DNA from: Atopobiaceae bacterium
GTDB lineage: Bacteria; Actinomycetota; Coriobacteriia; Coriobacteriales; Atopobiaceae
Assembly (NCBI GenBank): GCA_017510785.1
Contig: JAFWMH010000034.1
Span: 19,951 to 83,950, forward strand
DNA length: 64,000 bases
Reading direction: 5' to 3'
Every line of letters begins with the position of its first letter. Positions within the stretch are counted from its first letter, which is position 1. The notes below the pieces were generated by a model. The model did not search any database. It saw only the letters and a program-made list of their open reading frames with translations, and was not told the origin of the DNA. The position numbers were made by a program, and so were the translations under genes. Shown here piece by piece: positions 34,527-43,616 of this stretch.

Positions 34527-35894
34527 CTAGCCTCCGGCCTGCAGCTGCCCTTGTTCCCCGCGAATCGTACGCACCAAAAGCCCCACAGAAACAACCATCA
34601 TGCAAAGCTCTGTAATGGGCTGTGCCCAAATCATACCGTCGAAGCCGAACGAACGGTTGAGTAACAACAGCAAAGGAATGTACAGGATAAGTTGCCTGAC
34701 CAGGGTGATGACGAACGCGTGCTGAGGCTTGCCCATGGCCTGAAACGACATCCTGCTCATGGAGGTGGCACCCACGAACGGGAGTATCCACATGAGGGCA
34801 CGCAATACCTGGGCGCCTGTGTTAATGACTTCGGGCGACTGCGAAAACACCGCGACCAGTTGCTCGGCAAACACGCCGCACACGAGCATGATGCACAGTT
34901 CGGTCCCGCTCACTACGAGCACACCCGCACGAAGCACGGCGAGCATTCGATCGTAATTCTTGGCCCCGTAGTTGTATCCCATTATGGGTTGTACGCCGGC
35001 CGCAAACCCTTGATACACGTAGCTGCCGAGCGAGAGTATCTTTTGGGCGATGCCCATGGCCGCTACGGTGAGCTCGCCATACGCAACTGCCAAGTTGTTG
35101 TTCACTACGAACGCCGCCGACGTGAGCAACGTCTCGAGCGTTGCTGGAATGCCAACCCAAAAGATCTCTCGCAAAATCGGTGCTGTTGGCATTATGTATG
35201 CTCGCGAAGGCCGAAGCAGGGTTTTGCCACGCACATAAAAGGAGAGAGAAACGGCCATACCGCAAGCGTTGCCCAGCACCGTGGCGATGGCTGCACCGGC
35301 ACACCCGAGGCCGAGCACGAAGATGAAGAGCGGGTCCAACGCAATGTTTGCCAAGGTGCCAACGACCATGCCTGCGACGGAATAACCCACCGAGCCTTCG
35401 CTTCTGAGTAGCTGGCCAAAGGTGTAGTTACCCATGGTACAGAGACTACCCAAAAGTAATACCTGCACGTATCCCTGCGTGTGGGCAAACGTGTTCTCTT
35501 GGGCGCCAAGCCCGCGGACAATCCCAGACAAAAGCATCATGCCGACCGTTGCGACGATTACACTCATAGCAATCGTAAGTACCATGCCGGTCGTAACGGT
35601 ATGGTTCGCGGTGCGCTTGTCTCCTTGGCCAAAGCTACGCGCAATTAACGAAGAGCAGCCTGTGCCCACCATGTTGGATAGCGCTATAAGCACCATCATC
35701 ACGGGGTAGGCTAAGTTTACCGCCGCAAGCTGATAATCGTCGTGCAGCAGTCCGATGAAGTAGGTGTCTACGAGATTGTAGAGCACCATAATGCACATGC
35801 CAGCAATAAGTGGCACGCCCATCTTTACGACTGCAATCGCCGGCTTCTCGTCGCTGAGCACGGAAATGCGGCGATCGTCGCCCGATCTTGCCAT
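34527..35894 (-). CDS. MATE family efflux transporter
   Basis: A 455-residue membrane protein with 12 predicted transmembrane helices in two homologous halves. Family landmarks are MGVPLIAGMCIMVLYNLVDT near the N-terminus, GTGCSSLIARSFGQGD, the LRSEGSVGYSVAGMVVGTLA segment, IGIAQKILSLGSYVYQGFAAG-type sequence and GVQPIMGYNYGAKNYDRM in the second half. These pumps export drugs or metabolites using Na+ or H+ gradients. ATG 35894 (MARSGDDRRI) has GGAGCG upstream and is preferred over a start 63 bases earlier. The substrate is unknown. Confidence 0.9.
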   Translation of the reverse strand: MARSGDDRRISVLSDEKPAIAVVKMGVPLIAGMCIMVLYNLVDTYFIGLLHDDYQLAAVNLAYPVMMVLIALSNMVGTGCSSLIARSFGQGDKRTANHTVTTGMVLTIAMSVIVATVGMMLLSGIVRGLGAQENTFAHTQGYVQVLLLGSLCTMGNYTFGQLLRSEGSVGYSVAGMVVGTLANIALDPLFIFVLGLGCAGAAIATVLGNACGMAVSLSFYVRGKTLLRPSRAYIMPTAPILREIFWVGIPATLETLLTSAAFVVNNNLAVAYGELTVAAMGIAQKILSLGSYVYQGFAAGVQPIMGYNYGAKNYDRMLAVLRAGVLVVSGTELCIMLVCGVFAEQLVAVFSQSPEVINTGAQVLRALMWILPFVGATSMSRMSFQAMGKPQHAFVITLVRQLILYIPLLLLLNRSFGFDGMIWAQPITELCMMVVSVGLLVRTIRGEQGQLQAGG

Positions 35895-36025
35895 GTGGTC
35901 GCTCCGTATAACATAAAGGCTATGATTCACTGGGTATTTTAGCAGAGAAAACCGCAATGGAGGCGCAGCGAGCGCATTTTGGCTACTGGTCTAAGGCAAC
36001 CTGTACGTAAGCCAAGTCAGTTTTC

Positions 36026-36193
36026 AGGCATAGTGGGCACGAACATATAGCGAATACGCATAACATCAGCTAGCGCGACCGAAAACATAATAATGCGAAT
36101 AGCATAAACCCACTGTATAAAATAGACAGTGGGTTCAAGGCGCTCAAATTGGCCATTTTTTGGGAGAATCGCACATGTTGTGCCCACTATTTG
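36026..36193. repeat. Inverted-repeat (MITE-like) element of about 165 bp
   Basis: The outer arms CATAGTGGGCACGAACAT (from 36029) and CATGTTGTGCCCACTATT (to 36190) are inverted with few mismatches. A second perfect stem, AACCCACTGT/ACAGTGGGTT (36106-36135), sits in the centre. AT-richer than its surroundings, with no coding sequence. It is probably a non-autonomous mobile element or a regulatory hairpin next to the MATE promoter. Confidence 0.65.
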
Positions 36194-36234
36194 GGGCGTC
36201 GAATAACACAACCATCCAATAGCTTTAAGGAACC

Positions 36235-36544
36235 GCCGCAACGAGCGCGGCAAGGCCCGACTTTGCTCGCGGACGCGTCACTTGACGGCGGCTTATGCGC
36301 GACTGGGGTTGTAGGCCGCAACGAGCGCGGCAAGGCCCGACTTTGCTCGCGGACGCGTCACTTGACGGCGGCTTATGCGCGACTGGGGTTGTAGGCCGCA
36401 ACGAGCGCGGCAAGGCCCGACCTTCCTTGCCCTGTCGCGCGAGCCAGCGACGGTGCGATACCGTGCGCATGGCAACGACCGCAAGCGTCGTTATCTGTTG
36501 CGCTGCGCGAGCCAGCGACGGTGCGATACCGTGCGCATGGCAAC
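36235..36544. repeat. 80-bp and 69-bp tandem repeats
   Basis: An 80-bp unit starting GCCGCAACGAGCGCGGCAAG is present exactly twice (36235 and 36315), plus 26 bases of a third copy at 36395. It is followed by two copies of GCGCGAGCCAGCGACGGTGC and the next 20 bases at 36436 and 36505 (69-bp period). The second unit reads into the C-terminus of the EIIB gene on the other strand. Confidence 0.85.
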
Positions 36545-36943
36545 AACCGAACGCGGCTCGTCGGGGAACGTCACGAGACACGAATCGCCTGGCTTCCAAA
36601 GGTTCAGCACGTCCTCGGCTTCCTCGATGAGGTTCTCAATATCAACGAGTCCATAGAGTCGCATGGGAAGTATGAAGATGGGGATGTGCAGTTTGCCCTG
36701 CTCAACGGCACGCTTGGCATCGAATTCCAAATGGGGACACAACAGCGCGACGTCGACCTCGTCTTGGCGGTTGCGCTTTACGCCAGTAATAAAGGCCGAG
36801 TCTTCGCCATACATGTTGGCGAACGGAATAAACTCCAAAAAGACCTTGTCTTCGAGGTGCCTCTCCCGAATTTGCTTGTTTAGATGTGCCGCCATAGTGC
36901 TCGAAGAGAAGCCGCCGCCACAACAAACCGCAATACGCAACAT
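36491..36943 (-). CDS. PTS EIIB protein, lactose/cellobiose type, with repeat-derived C-terminus
   Basis: A 150-residue protein. The N-terminal 100 residues are an EIIB domain of the lactose/cellobiose family, with the phosphocysteine loop IAVCCGGGFSSSTMAAHLNK. ATG 36943 follows AAAGGGGA. After a helical middle, the last 20 residues (SVVAMRTVSHRRWLAQRNR) are encoded by the neighbouring tandem repeat, so the native C-terminus was probably replaced when the repeat expanded. It is divergent from an RpiR regulator. The matching EIIA and EIIC are not nearby. The domain is related to that in the ROK fusion at 5243. Confidence 0.75.
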   Translation of the reverse strand: MLRIAVCCGGGFSSSTMAAHLNKQIRERHLEDKVFLEFIPFANMYGEDSAFITGVKRNRQDEVDVALLCPHLEFDAKRAVEQGKLHIPIFILPMRLYGLVDIENLIEEAEDVLNLWKPGDSCLVTFPDEPRSVVAMRTVSHRRWLAQRNR

Positions 36944-36961
36944 GATTGTCCCCTTTCCAAC

Positions 36962-36992
36962 TATTATTCTCAAGTGCTATGGATAATAATAA
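36962..36992. promoter_or_regulatory. AT-rich dyad between EIIB and RpiR genes
   Basis: TATTATTC (36962) and GATAATAATA (36982) are inverted around AAGTGCTATG, in the region upstream of both divergent genes. It is a candidate operator for the RpiR regulator. Function inferred from position and symmetry. Confidence 0.4.
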
Positions 36993-37107
36993 GTCTACAA
37001 GGGGGTATTTGCCCGTTCCATTCTGTTAAGCGTTTGGCGACAAACAGGCATGTTGCTGTTTCGGGACGTTTCGTATGGATGGTGCTAGGGTTGTTAAGGA
37101 GGCCTAT

Positions 37108-38004
37108 GTGACAAAAGACGAGCGAAAGGCAGTAGAATTTGCGCGCAACGCGTCGCTTGGATTACCGGGTTCCATCAAAGACGTTGCCGATTATCTGCTG
37201 AGCGAAGGCACGGGCATCGAGTCCCAAACGATGGCGCAGGTGGCGGCTCATACGTATGTGTCTAAGCCCACACTCGTGCGATTCGCAAAACAGGCAGGAT
37301 ACAGCGGCTGGACGGCATATCGACGTGACTTTTTGCTTGCCATGAAGCGCGTGGAAGCGGAGCGTACGCGGCAAGCACGAGTGGACGTAAACCATCCCTT
37401 TAACGAGGACGCAAATGCGCAGGAAGTCGCGGCTGCGATTGCCCGCATACATCATCTTGCCACGGAGGAGGTCGAGCATACGGTCAATCCCGCTGCTCTT
37501 CACGATTCTGCCGCTGCCATTTTGTCCGCAGACCACGTGGTGTGCCTCGGTGCGATGCAAAACCTAGACCGTGGTCGCGTGTTCGCCGCCAACCTCGCGC
37601 TTGCGGGCGTATGGTGCCAGGCGCCACGTAGCGACGAGGTCGGTCCTCTCGTCGGGCTGCTTGGTCCGGGGGACTGCGTTGTGGCGGTTTCGTATTCTGG
37701 CGACGTGTCGCATCACCCACTCAGCGTGGTGCCGAGGTTGCAACAGCAAGGCATAACTGTTGTGGCCATAACAAACTCCAAGCACAGCCAATTGGGCAAC
37801 ATCGCTCACGCTGCGCTTACCTTCGCGCCTTTGGAACACCTCCACCAAAAAACAGGTCCCTTTTACAGCGGTGCCTGCACCTCGCTTCTTCTGGACATTT
37901 TGTTCGCCGAATGCTACGCGCAGCGCTACGTTCTGAGCATGAAACAGCGCAACAAGGTGCTTGGTGACTTGGAGGGTTTTGTCCCCGCGGACTTCGCGAA
38001 ATAG
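37108..38004 (+). CDS. RpiR/MurR family transcriptional regulator (HTH + SIS)
   Basis: A 298-residue sugar-phosphate-responsive regulator. The HTH_6 domain lies at residues 1-80, with VAAHTYVSKPTLVRFAKQAG as the recognition region, and the SIS domain at about 120-265, with GPGDCVVAVSYSGDVSHHPL and AITNSKHSQLGNIAH. The GTG at 37108 is chosen because AAGGAGG precedes it at ideal spacing. The ATG 33 bases upstream lacks a site. It is divergent from a PTS EIIB gene, which it may regulate through the shared intergenic region. Confidence 0.85.
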   Translation: MTKDERKAVEFARNASLGLPGSIKDVADYLLSEGTGIESQTMAQVAAHTYVSKPTLVRFAKQAGYSGWTAYRRDFLLAMKRVEAERTRQARVDVNHPFNEDANAQEVAAAIARIHHLATEEVEHTVNPAALHDSAAAILSADHVVCLGAMQNLDRGRVFAANLALAGVWCQAPRSDEVGPLVGLLGPGDCVVAVSYSGDVSHHPLSVVPRLQQQGITVVAITNSKHSQLGNIAHAALTFAPLEHLHQKTGPFYSGACTSLLLDILFAECYAQRYVLSMKQRNKVLGDLEGFVPADFAK

Positions 38005-38141
38005 GATACTATGCAAACGCTGCGCAAACACTGCGCAAACAAACCTTCGCCAATAAGCTTTGCGGCGGGGCAAGATGTTCTCACCGCCACGTCGTGCTAT
38101 GCTACACAAGACGTACTGGGCGTTGAGGGAGCTGATGCCAC

Positions 38142-40265
38142 ATGCTTAGCGAAAGTGCCGTTGCCCTAACGGGTTTTATCGTCTCGGTCGCACTATTGGT
38201 GGGCGGAGGCTTGCTCTTTGTGTACAGAAGGCGTCATCCAAAAGAGGCTGGTCCGCAGCCTTGGCACATATTGTGCATATCGATCCTGTGCGCGGTGCTC
38301 GCGTTCAGGCTCAGCCAGTCGTATTGCGGCATCGCGCCTTCCGACGCGCCGGTTTTATCTGCTATCTTCTCGACTGCCCAAATGTTCTTGCTCGAGAGCG
38401 ACATGGAGCTCGATGGGGAGGCCGCCCAGCTTTTGTTGCCCAACTTGGCGCAGCCTTACCTCACCTATAACGCATTCCTGTATTTGCTGGCCCCGATTAC
38501 CACCGTGGGTGCGGCCTTGTTCCTCCTTTCGCAGTTCGCGTTGCTTCCGCTGCTTCGGCTGAGCTCTCGTTCCAGAAGCGTGTTTTTGTTCTCTCACGTT
38601 ACGGAGGATGCGCTTCACTTGGCCGAAAGTGTGGCAGCGAACGACCCCAAGCACCTCGTAGCGTTTGCAAACGCCGACGCGTGCGAGGAGGAAGATTTGG
38701 TGACGGAGGTCCGTGCTCATCATTTCCTGTGCATGGCGAAGAGTACCCAGGATCTTTTGGGCTGGTGTAACGAGAATGCGAGGCTGCATGTGTTGCTCTC
38801 GTCGGAGGACGAGGCAGAGAACCTTCACGATGCCCTGGTGCTTGCCGATTTACTCGCTGGCTCTGCCAAGCGAACGAACGAGGCCACGATTCACGTAATG
38901 TCGCAAACGATTCAGGCTACGAGCTTCGTGGACGCAGCGGCGATAAAAGCAGCTGGTTCGTCGGCGTGCATTCGAATTCGACGCATTAGCAAGAACTCGG
39001 ACCTCGTGAATCGCATGCTTATGCTGTATCCGTTCTTCTTGCCAGGCATGCCCGTGAAGGGTGCGCCGAACCCGTACGAGCACGAGCGTGGGCACGTGGT
39101 TATTGTGGGGCATGATGACTTGTGCTACGAGTATTTGAAGAGTGCCCTGTGGTGCGGGGGAGCCGACGGTTTGCGCGTGGGCGTTACGGTGCTTGGCGAG
39201 CATGCCAAGCAGCTTGCTGAAACACTGGCCTTTGATTGTCCGGAACTGTACGAGCGTGGCAATTCGGCACGCGAGTTTGAGTGCGTTGCGAAGCCAATGG
39301 AGTCGGAGGCTGCGCTCGCGTGTTTGCGAAAGAACGCGCGGTGCATTACGCATGTTCTCGTCTCCTGCGGAGACGATCTTCAAAACGTGCGCTTGGCGCA
39401 GCGCATTCGCGAGGTGCTGCGGCGCGAGAACACACGCGGGGCGAGCGCGACCCACGCCAATGCGACGCCCACGAGCGCGACGTCCCCGAGCGCGACGCCC
39501 ATAGAGGCTTTCGTGTTGGTGCACATGGACGACCCCGTACTAGCGAGCACGCTCGCCGAGGCCAAATCGCCTGATGGAGAGCCGTGGAACCTCATTGGTA
39601 TTGGGAATCACGACACGACGTTATCGTATAAAAACGTGTTCCATTCGAACCTCGAGCGTTGGGCGAAAAACGTCAATCGTGCGTCTGAGGGCTATTACGA
39701 TGTTGATGAGGGGTCGGAACGTGACGAGCTCGGTCGTGCGGCCGACGACGCCTTTAACACAAGCGAGTATACGCGCTCTTCGGCCATGGCCTCGGCTATC
39801 TTCCTTAAGCACGACTTGTTCTCGTTCTGCCGACGCGTCGCGAACGCGCCCGACGAGGTTGAAGGGTTCACCGATTTGCCCTCGGCAGACGACTGGTGTT
39901 TGTCTCTTGACGACCCGCGCTTGCAGCCAGCCATCGAGGCGTATACCACATACGTGGGCACGCACCAAGTCGATTGGCTGCAGCGCCTTGAATCCGATCG
40001 ACAGGCTTCATTCGTCCGTGCGCTTGGATTTGGGGGCGTAAGAGAAGCACGCAGCGAGACGGCTTATGCCGCAGCGGGACGCGATCGCGCCACATCTCAT
40101 CTAACGCAGTTGCAGAATCGCTTCGCTGCCAATGCTGAGCCGGGGAGAATGGACGCCATGGAGGAACGTGTCCAAAAGCAGCGGACCCGAGCACCACTTG
40201 CCGAGGCTGATCGCGCGGTGCTTGAGCACCTCAAAGACATAGTGTACGACGGCGAGGCGAGCTAA
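38142..40265 (+). CDS. Large membrane protein with tandem Rossmann-like domains and a possible RyR-like region
   Basis: A 707-residue protein. Three hydrophobic segments open it: residues about 7-28, 42-58 and 108-140. The space between the second and third is probably outside and resembles a pore-type loop only vaguely. Two cytoplasmic nucleotide-binding-like units follow: SVFLFSHVTEDALHLAESVA (about 146) and then GHVVIVGHDDLCYEYLKSAL (about 310), reminiscent of TrkA/RCK domains. A low-complexity Ala/Thr/Ser/Pro linker lies near residue 440. The segment AFNTSEYTRSSAMASAIFLK near 540 resembles the core of bacterial RyR domains. The function is unknown; ligand-gated transport or signalling is a guess. 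It precedes the helicase gene by 205 bases. Confidence 0.5.
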   Translation: MLSESAVALTGFIVSVALLVGGGLLFVYRRRHPKEAGPQPWHILCISILCAVLAFRLSQSYCGIAPSDAPVLSAIFSTAQMFLLESDMELDGEAAQLLLPNLAQPYLTYNAFLYLLAPITTVGAALFLLSQFALLPLLRLSSRSRSVFLFSHVTEDALHLAESVAANDPKHLVAFANADACEEEDLVTEVRAHHFLCMAKSTQDLLGWCNENARLHVLLSSEDEAENLHDALVLADLLAGSAKRTNEATIHVMSQTIQATSFVDAAAIKAAGSSACIRIRRISKNSDLVNRMLMLYPFFLPGMPVKGAPNPYEHERGHVVIVGHDDLCYEYLKSALWCGGADGLRVGVTVLGEHAKQLAETLAFDCPELYERGNSAREFECVAKPMESEAALACLRKNARCITHVLVSCGDDLQNVRLAQRIREVLRRENTRGASATHANATPTSATSPSATPIEAFVLVHMDDPVLASTLAEAKSPDGEPWNLIGIGNHDTTLSYKNVFHSNLERWAKNVNRASEGYYDVDEGSERDELGRAADDAFNTSEYTRSSAMASAIFLKHDLFSFCRRVANAPDEVEGFTDLPSADDWCLSLDDPRLQPAIEAYTTYVGTHQVDWLQRLESDRQASFVRALGFGGVREARSETAYAAAGRDRATSHLTQLQNRFAANAEPGRMDAMEERVQKQRTRAPLAEADRAVLEHLKDIVYDGEAS

Positions 40266-40304
40266 TACTTCCTCTTAGGTGGTACGGGCTCTTGGGGAAC
40301 GTAC

Positions 40305-40385
40305 CGCCGAAGCGAGGGACTCCACTCCTGGAGGCGCGTGCGGGACGGGTGGCGCAGAAGCGAGGGACTCCGCTCCTGGAAGCAA
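40305..40385. repeat. 28-bp direct repeat upstream of the helicase gene
   Basis: CGAAGCGAGGGACTCCACTC continuing CTGGAGGC (about 40309) and AGAAGCGAGGGACTCCGCTC continuing CTGGAAGC (about 40358) repeat with a period of 49 bases, in the leader before the helicase gene. Confidence 0.7.
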
Positions 40386-40469
40386 TCGATCCGGCTATGG
40401 ATCGGCGGACACTCGTGGCGTACAGCTTCAGTATCCTGGCGTGGAACACGCGCGATACGAGGAGCAGCC

Positions 40470-43400
40470 ATGTCCAGCAGGGAAAGTAGCAGAGAAGAAC
40501 GCAGGCGTTTGGTTCGCAGGCTCGGATACAGTATACGGGCTTTCGATGAGCACATCAGGTCTGTTTCGGACGAGCGTGAGCAGGACTATTTGCGCTCGTT
40601 GGAGACGGGCTTTTTGGATGGGGATGCCCATCCGTCGGCGCCGTACGCTCCCAAGCTCTTGTACAACAACAAAGCAGTCTCAGAAAACGTGCTTTCCGCG
40701 TTGGAAATCGAGTTCCAGCGCTGCGAGCACTTCGACATTTCGGTGGCGTTCGTTACCAAGGATGGCGTAACGGTGCTCATGAACACCTTGCTCGAGCTCG
40801 AGCGACGCAACGTTTCGGGCAGGGTGTTGGTGAGCACGTATTTGGGGTTTAACGACCCCGATGCGTTGGCCAGACTGAGGACCTTCGCGAATATTGAGCT
40901 ACGCATTTATGAGGGGTCGTTGCACTCAAAGGGGTATTTGTTCGACTCGCGCGGCATGTGCACACTCGTGATTGGCAGCTCCAACCTCACGCAGGGTGCG
41001 TTGCTTGCGAATTCGGAGTGGAACCTACTGGTGAAGACGTACGAGCGTGGCGGCATTTGCGATGCCACCAAGCGGGAGTTCGAGCGATTGTGGAGCTCGC
41101 CGAACACGAAGGTGGTAACGGACGCGTGGCTTGCAAGCTATCGCGCAAGTTGGCAGCGACCGACGACTCGCAGCTCGTATCGTACGAGCGAGCGCGCGGA
41201 GGTCGCGGGAGTCGGCTCGTCGATTGCCGCGAAGGTGCGCATCGAGCCGAACAAGATGCAAGTGGAGGCACTGGCCAACCTCAGGCGATTACGCGAACAG
41301 GGCAAGCGCCGGGCCTTGCTTGTCTCTGCTACAGGAACTGGAAAAACGTATCTTGCCGCCTTCGACGTCGCGGCGGTGAATCCGCGGCGCATGCTTTTTG
41401 TTGTGCACCGCGAGCGCATTGCAAAAGATGCGCTGCGAAGCTTTGCGAAGGTGGTCGATTCCAGCAAAAAGCTGGGTCTCTTCGTGGGCAACGCGCGGGA
41501 CCTCGCTGCGAACTATGTGTTCTGTACGGTGCAGTCGCTCTCGCGCCACTTGGACGAGTTCGGGCCTCACGCGTTCGACTATGTTGTGTTCGACGAGGCA
41601 CATCATGTGGGCGCTGGCAGTTATCAGCGCATTGCCACCCATTTCGAACCCGGCTTCATGCTGGGCATGACGGCGACGCCTGCCCGTAACGACGACTTCA
41701 ACGTTTATGACTTTTTTGATAATACCATCGCCTACCAAATCACCCTGCAACGAGCGCAAGAGGCAAACATGCTCGCGCCGTTTCACTACTTCGGCATCCA
41801 CGACCTGGTGATTGATGGGGAGGAAATCGACGAGGTTGCCGACTTCGGGAAGCTAACATCCGAGAGTCGCGTAAGCCATGTACTGGAGCAGCTGGAAAAG
41901 TACGACGTCGATTCCGTGCGGCGAGGTCTCGTTTTTTGCTCAAGGACCGAGGAGGCCCATCGTTTGGCGAGGATGTTCAACGAGAGGGGCTACCGTTCGT
42001 TGGCGCTGGACGGCTCGTCGAGCGACCAGCAGCGCGAGGACGCCATCGAGCGACTTGAATGTGCGAGGTCCGAGAGGGACGATTGGATTGAGTTTATCTT
42101 TACCGTGGACATATTCAATGAGGGCGTGGACATTCCGTCCGTAAACCTCATCGTTATGCTGCGTCCAACGGAATCGGCCATCATTTTTGTGCAGCAGCTC
42201 GGTCGCGGATTGCGCCTTCACGAGGGCAAGGACTACGTGTTGGTGCTTGACTTCATCGGCAACTACAAGAAGAGCTACCTTATTCCCATCGCTCTTTCGG
42301 GTGACCGTACCTACAACAAGGACAATCTGCGCCGGTTTATTCAGGAAGGTAACCGCATCATTCCGGGCTGCTCGACCATCAACTTCGACGAGATATCCGA
42401 AAAACGCATATATAGGCTGCTCGACGAGGAGAAGTTCGGCTCCATCAGGCTCATTCGCAGCGAGTACGACGCGCTCAAAAACATGCTCGGGCGCATTCCC
42501 TCGCTTATGGATTTCTACGAAAACGGCGCCATCGATCCGCAACTCATCTTTAGCCACGGGAGTTTGGGCTCGTATCATGCTTTTCTTTCGAAATATGATA
42601 AGGACTATAGGGTGAGGTTCTCTAAAACGCAGGAGCAGATGCTTCGCTACGTGTCGCAAAAGCTGGGTGCGGGCAAGCGTGTGCAGGATTTGTTGCTACT
42701 CAGGATGCTGCTCGAGAACCCAAAGGTTTCGGAGAAACGGTTTGCGCAGGCAGTGCATGAGGTGTCGCCATCGCTTCCCGTCGCTGCGTGTTCGGTGCGC
42801 AACGTGCTGAATGGCTCATTCCTTACGGGCGGGCAGGCAAGGACGTTCTCCCTCTCGAAGTTCTTGGCCGAAGGAGAGGGCGACTTCGCGGCGTCTGCGT
42901 TGTTCGTGGGCGCACTCAAGGACGACGAGTTCCGCAAACAGCTCGCCGAAATTGTTGACTACGGCATTTTTGTTCACGAAAGGCGCTTTGCCGAGAACTA
43001 CGACCACACGAATTTGGTGTTGTACCAAAAGTATACGTACGAGGACGTTTGTTTGCTTCTTGAGTGGAAGGCGAATGTGAGCGGACAAAACATTGGCGGG
43101 TACAAGTACGACGAGGACACCAACACGTTTCCCGTGTTCATAAATTACGAAAAGAGCGAGGACATTTCGGACACGACGAAGTATCACGACCGGTTCGTTA
43201 GCCCTTCGCGACTCATTGCCATTTCCAAAAGCCGCAGAAGGCTCGATTCCAAGGATATTGAGCGTTTGCGGCATGCGGACGAGACGGGCATGAGGACGTT
43301 TTTGTTTGTGCGCAAGAACAAGCATGATGCCGAGTCGAAGGAGTTTTATTACTTGGGGGAGATGCATCCAACTGGCGTGTTTAGACAAATTCTGATGCCG

Positions 43401-43499
43401 AATGGTGAGAAGTCGCCCATATCCGCTGTTGAGATCGAGTACGACTTGATGACGCCCGTCAAGGACGAGCTATACGACTACCTCACGTCGGGCAAATAG
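40470..43499 (+). CDS. PLD-nuclease / superfamily II helicase / DUF3427 protein
   Basis: A 1009-residue multidomain protein. Residues about 60-210 form a phospholipase-D-like nuclease domain with the HxK motif (SLHSKGYLFDS, about H152) and IGSSNLTQGALLANSEWN. A DEAD/DEAH helicase core follows: Walker A SATGTGKTYLA (about 285), DEAHH (about 375) and MTATPAR, then the helicase C domain with FNEGVDIPSVNLIVMLRPTE and QQLGRGLRLHEGKDYVLVLD. The remaining part corresponds to DUF3427. The architecture matches bacterial DUF3427 helicases seen in variable islands and suspected in DNA repair or defence. GAGGAGC precedes the ATG at 40470, 132 bases inside the longest frame. Confidence 0.85.
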   Translation: MSSRESSREERRRLVRRLGYSIRAFDEHIRSVSDEREQDYLRSLETGFLDGDAHPSAPYAPKLLYNNKAVSENVLSALEIEFQRCEHFDISVAFVTKDGVTVLMNTLLELERRNVSGRVLVSTYLGFNDPDALARLRTFANIELRIYEGSLHSKGYLFDSRGMCTLVIGSSNLTQGALLANSEWNLLVKTYERGGICDATKREFERLWSSPNTKVVTDAWLASYRASWQRPTTRSSYRTSERAEVAGVGSSIAAKVRIEPNKMQVEALANLRRLREQGKRRALLVSATGTGKTYLAAFDVAAVNPRRMLFVVHRERIAKDALRSFAKVVDSSKKLGLFVGNARDLAANYVFCTVQSLSRHLDEFGPHAFDYVVFDEAHHVGAGSYQRIATHFEPGFMLGMTATPARNDDFNVYDFFDNTIAYQITLQRAQEANMLAPFHYFGIHDLVIDGEEIDEVADFGKLTSESRVSHVLEQLEKYDVDSVRRGLVFCSRTEEAHRLARMFNERGYRSLALDGSSSDQQREDAIERLECARSERDDWIEFIFTVDIFNEGVDIPSVNLIVMLRPTESAIIFVQQLGRGLRLHEGKDYVLVLDFIGNYKKSYLIPIALSGDRTYNKDNLRRFIQEGNRIIPGCSTINFDEISEKRIYRLLDEEKFGSIRLIRSEYDALKNMLGRIPSLMDFYENGAIDPQLIFSHGSLGSYHAFLSKYDKDYRVRFSKTQEQMLRYVSQKLGAGKRVQDLLLLRMLLENPKVSEKRFAQAVHEVSPSLPVAACSVRNVLNGSFLTGGQARTFSLSKFLAEGEGDFAASALFVGALKDDEFRKQLAEIVDYGIFVHERRFAENYDHTNLVLYQKYTYEDVCLLLEWKANVSGQNIGGYKYDEDTNTFPVFINYEKSEDISDTTKYHDRFVSPSRLIAISKSRRRLDSKDIERLRHADETGMRTFLFVRKNKHDAESKEFYYLGEMHPTGVFRQILMPNGEKSPISAVEIEYDLMTPVKDELYDYLTSGK

Positions 43500-43616
43500 C
43501 AATTCTCGCTCGAGCAGCCGTTGTTCGCAGTTTGCTGTTGGTCGCGCTGCTTGTAAATCGCAGCCTTCCATTGTTCGCTCAGCGCATTGCGGCTGGTGGG
43601 TATCCCCTCGATGTTG

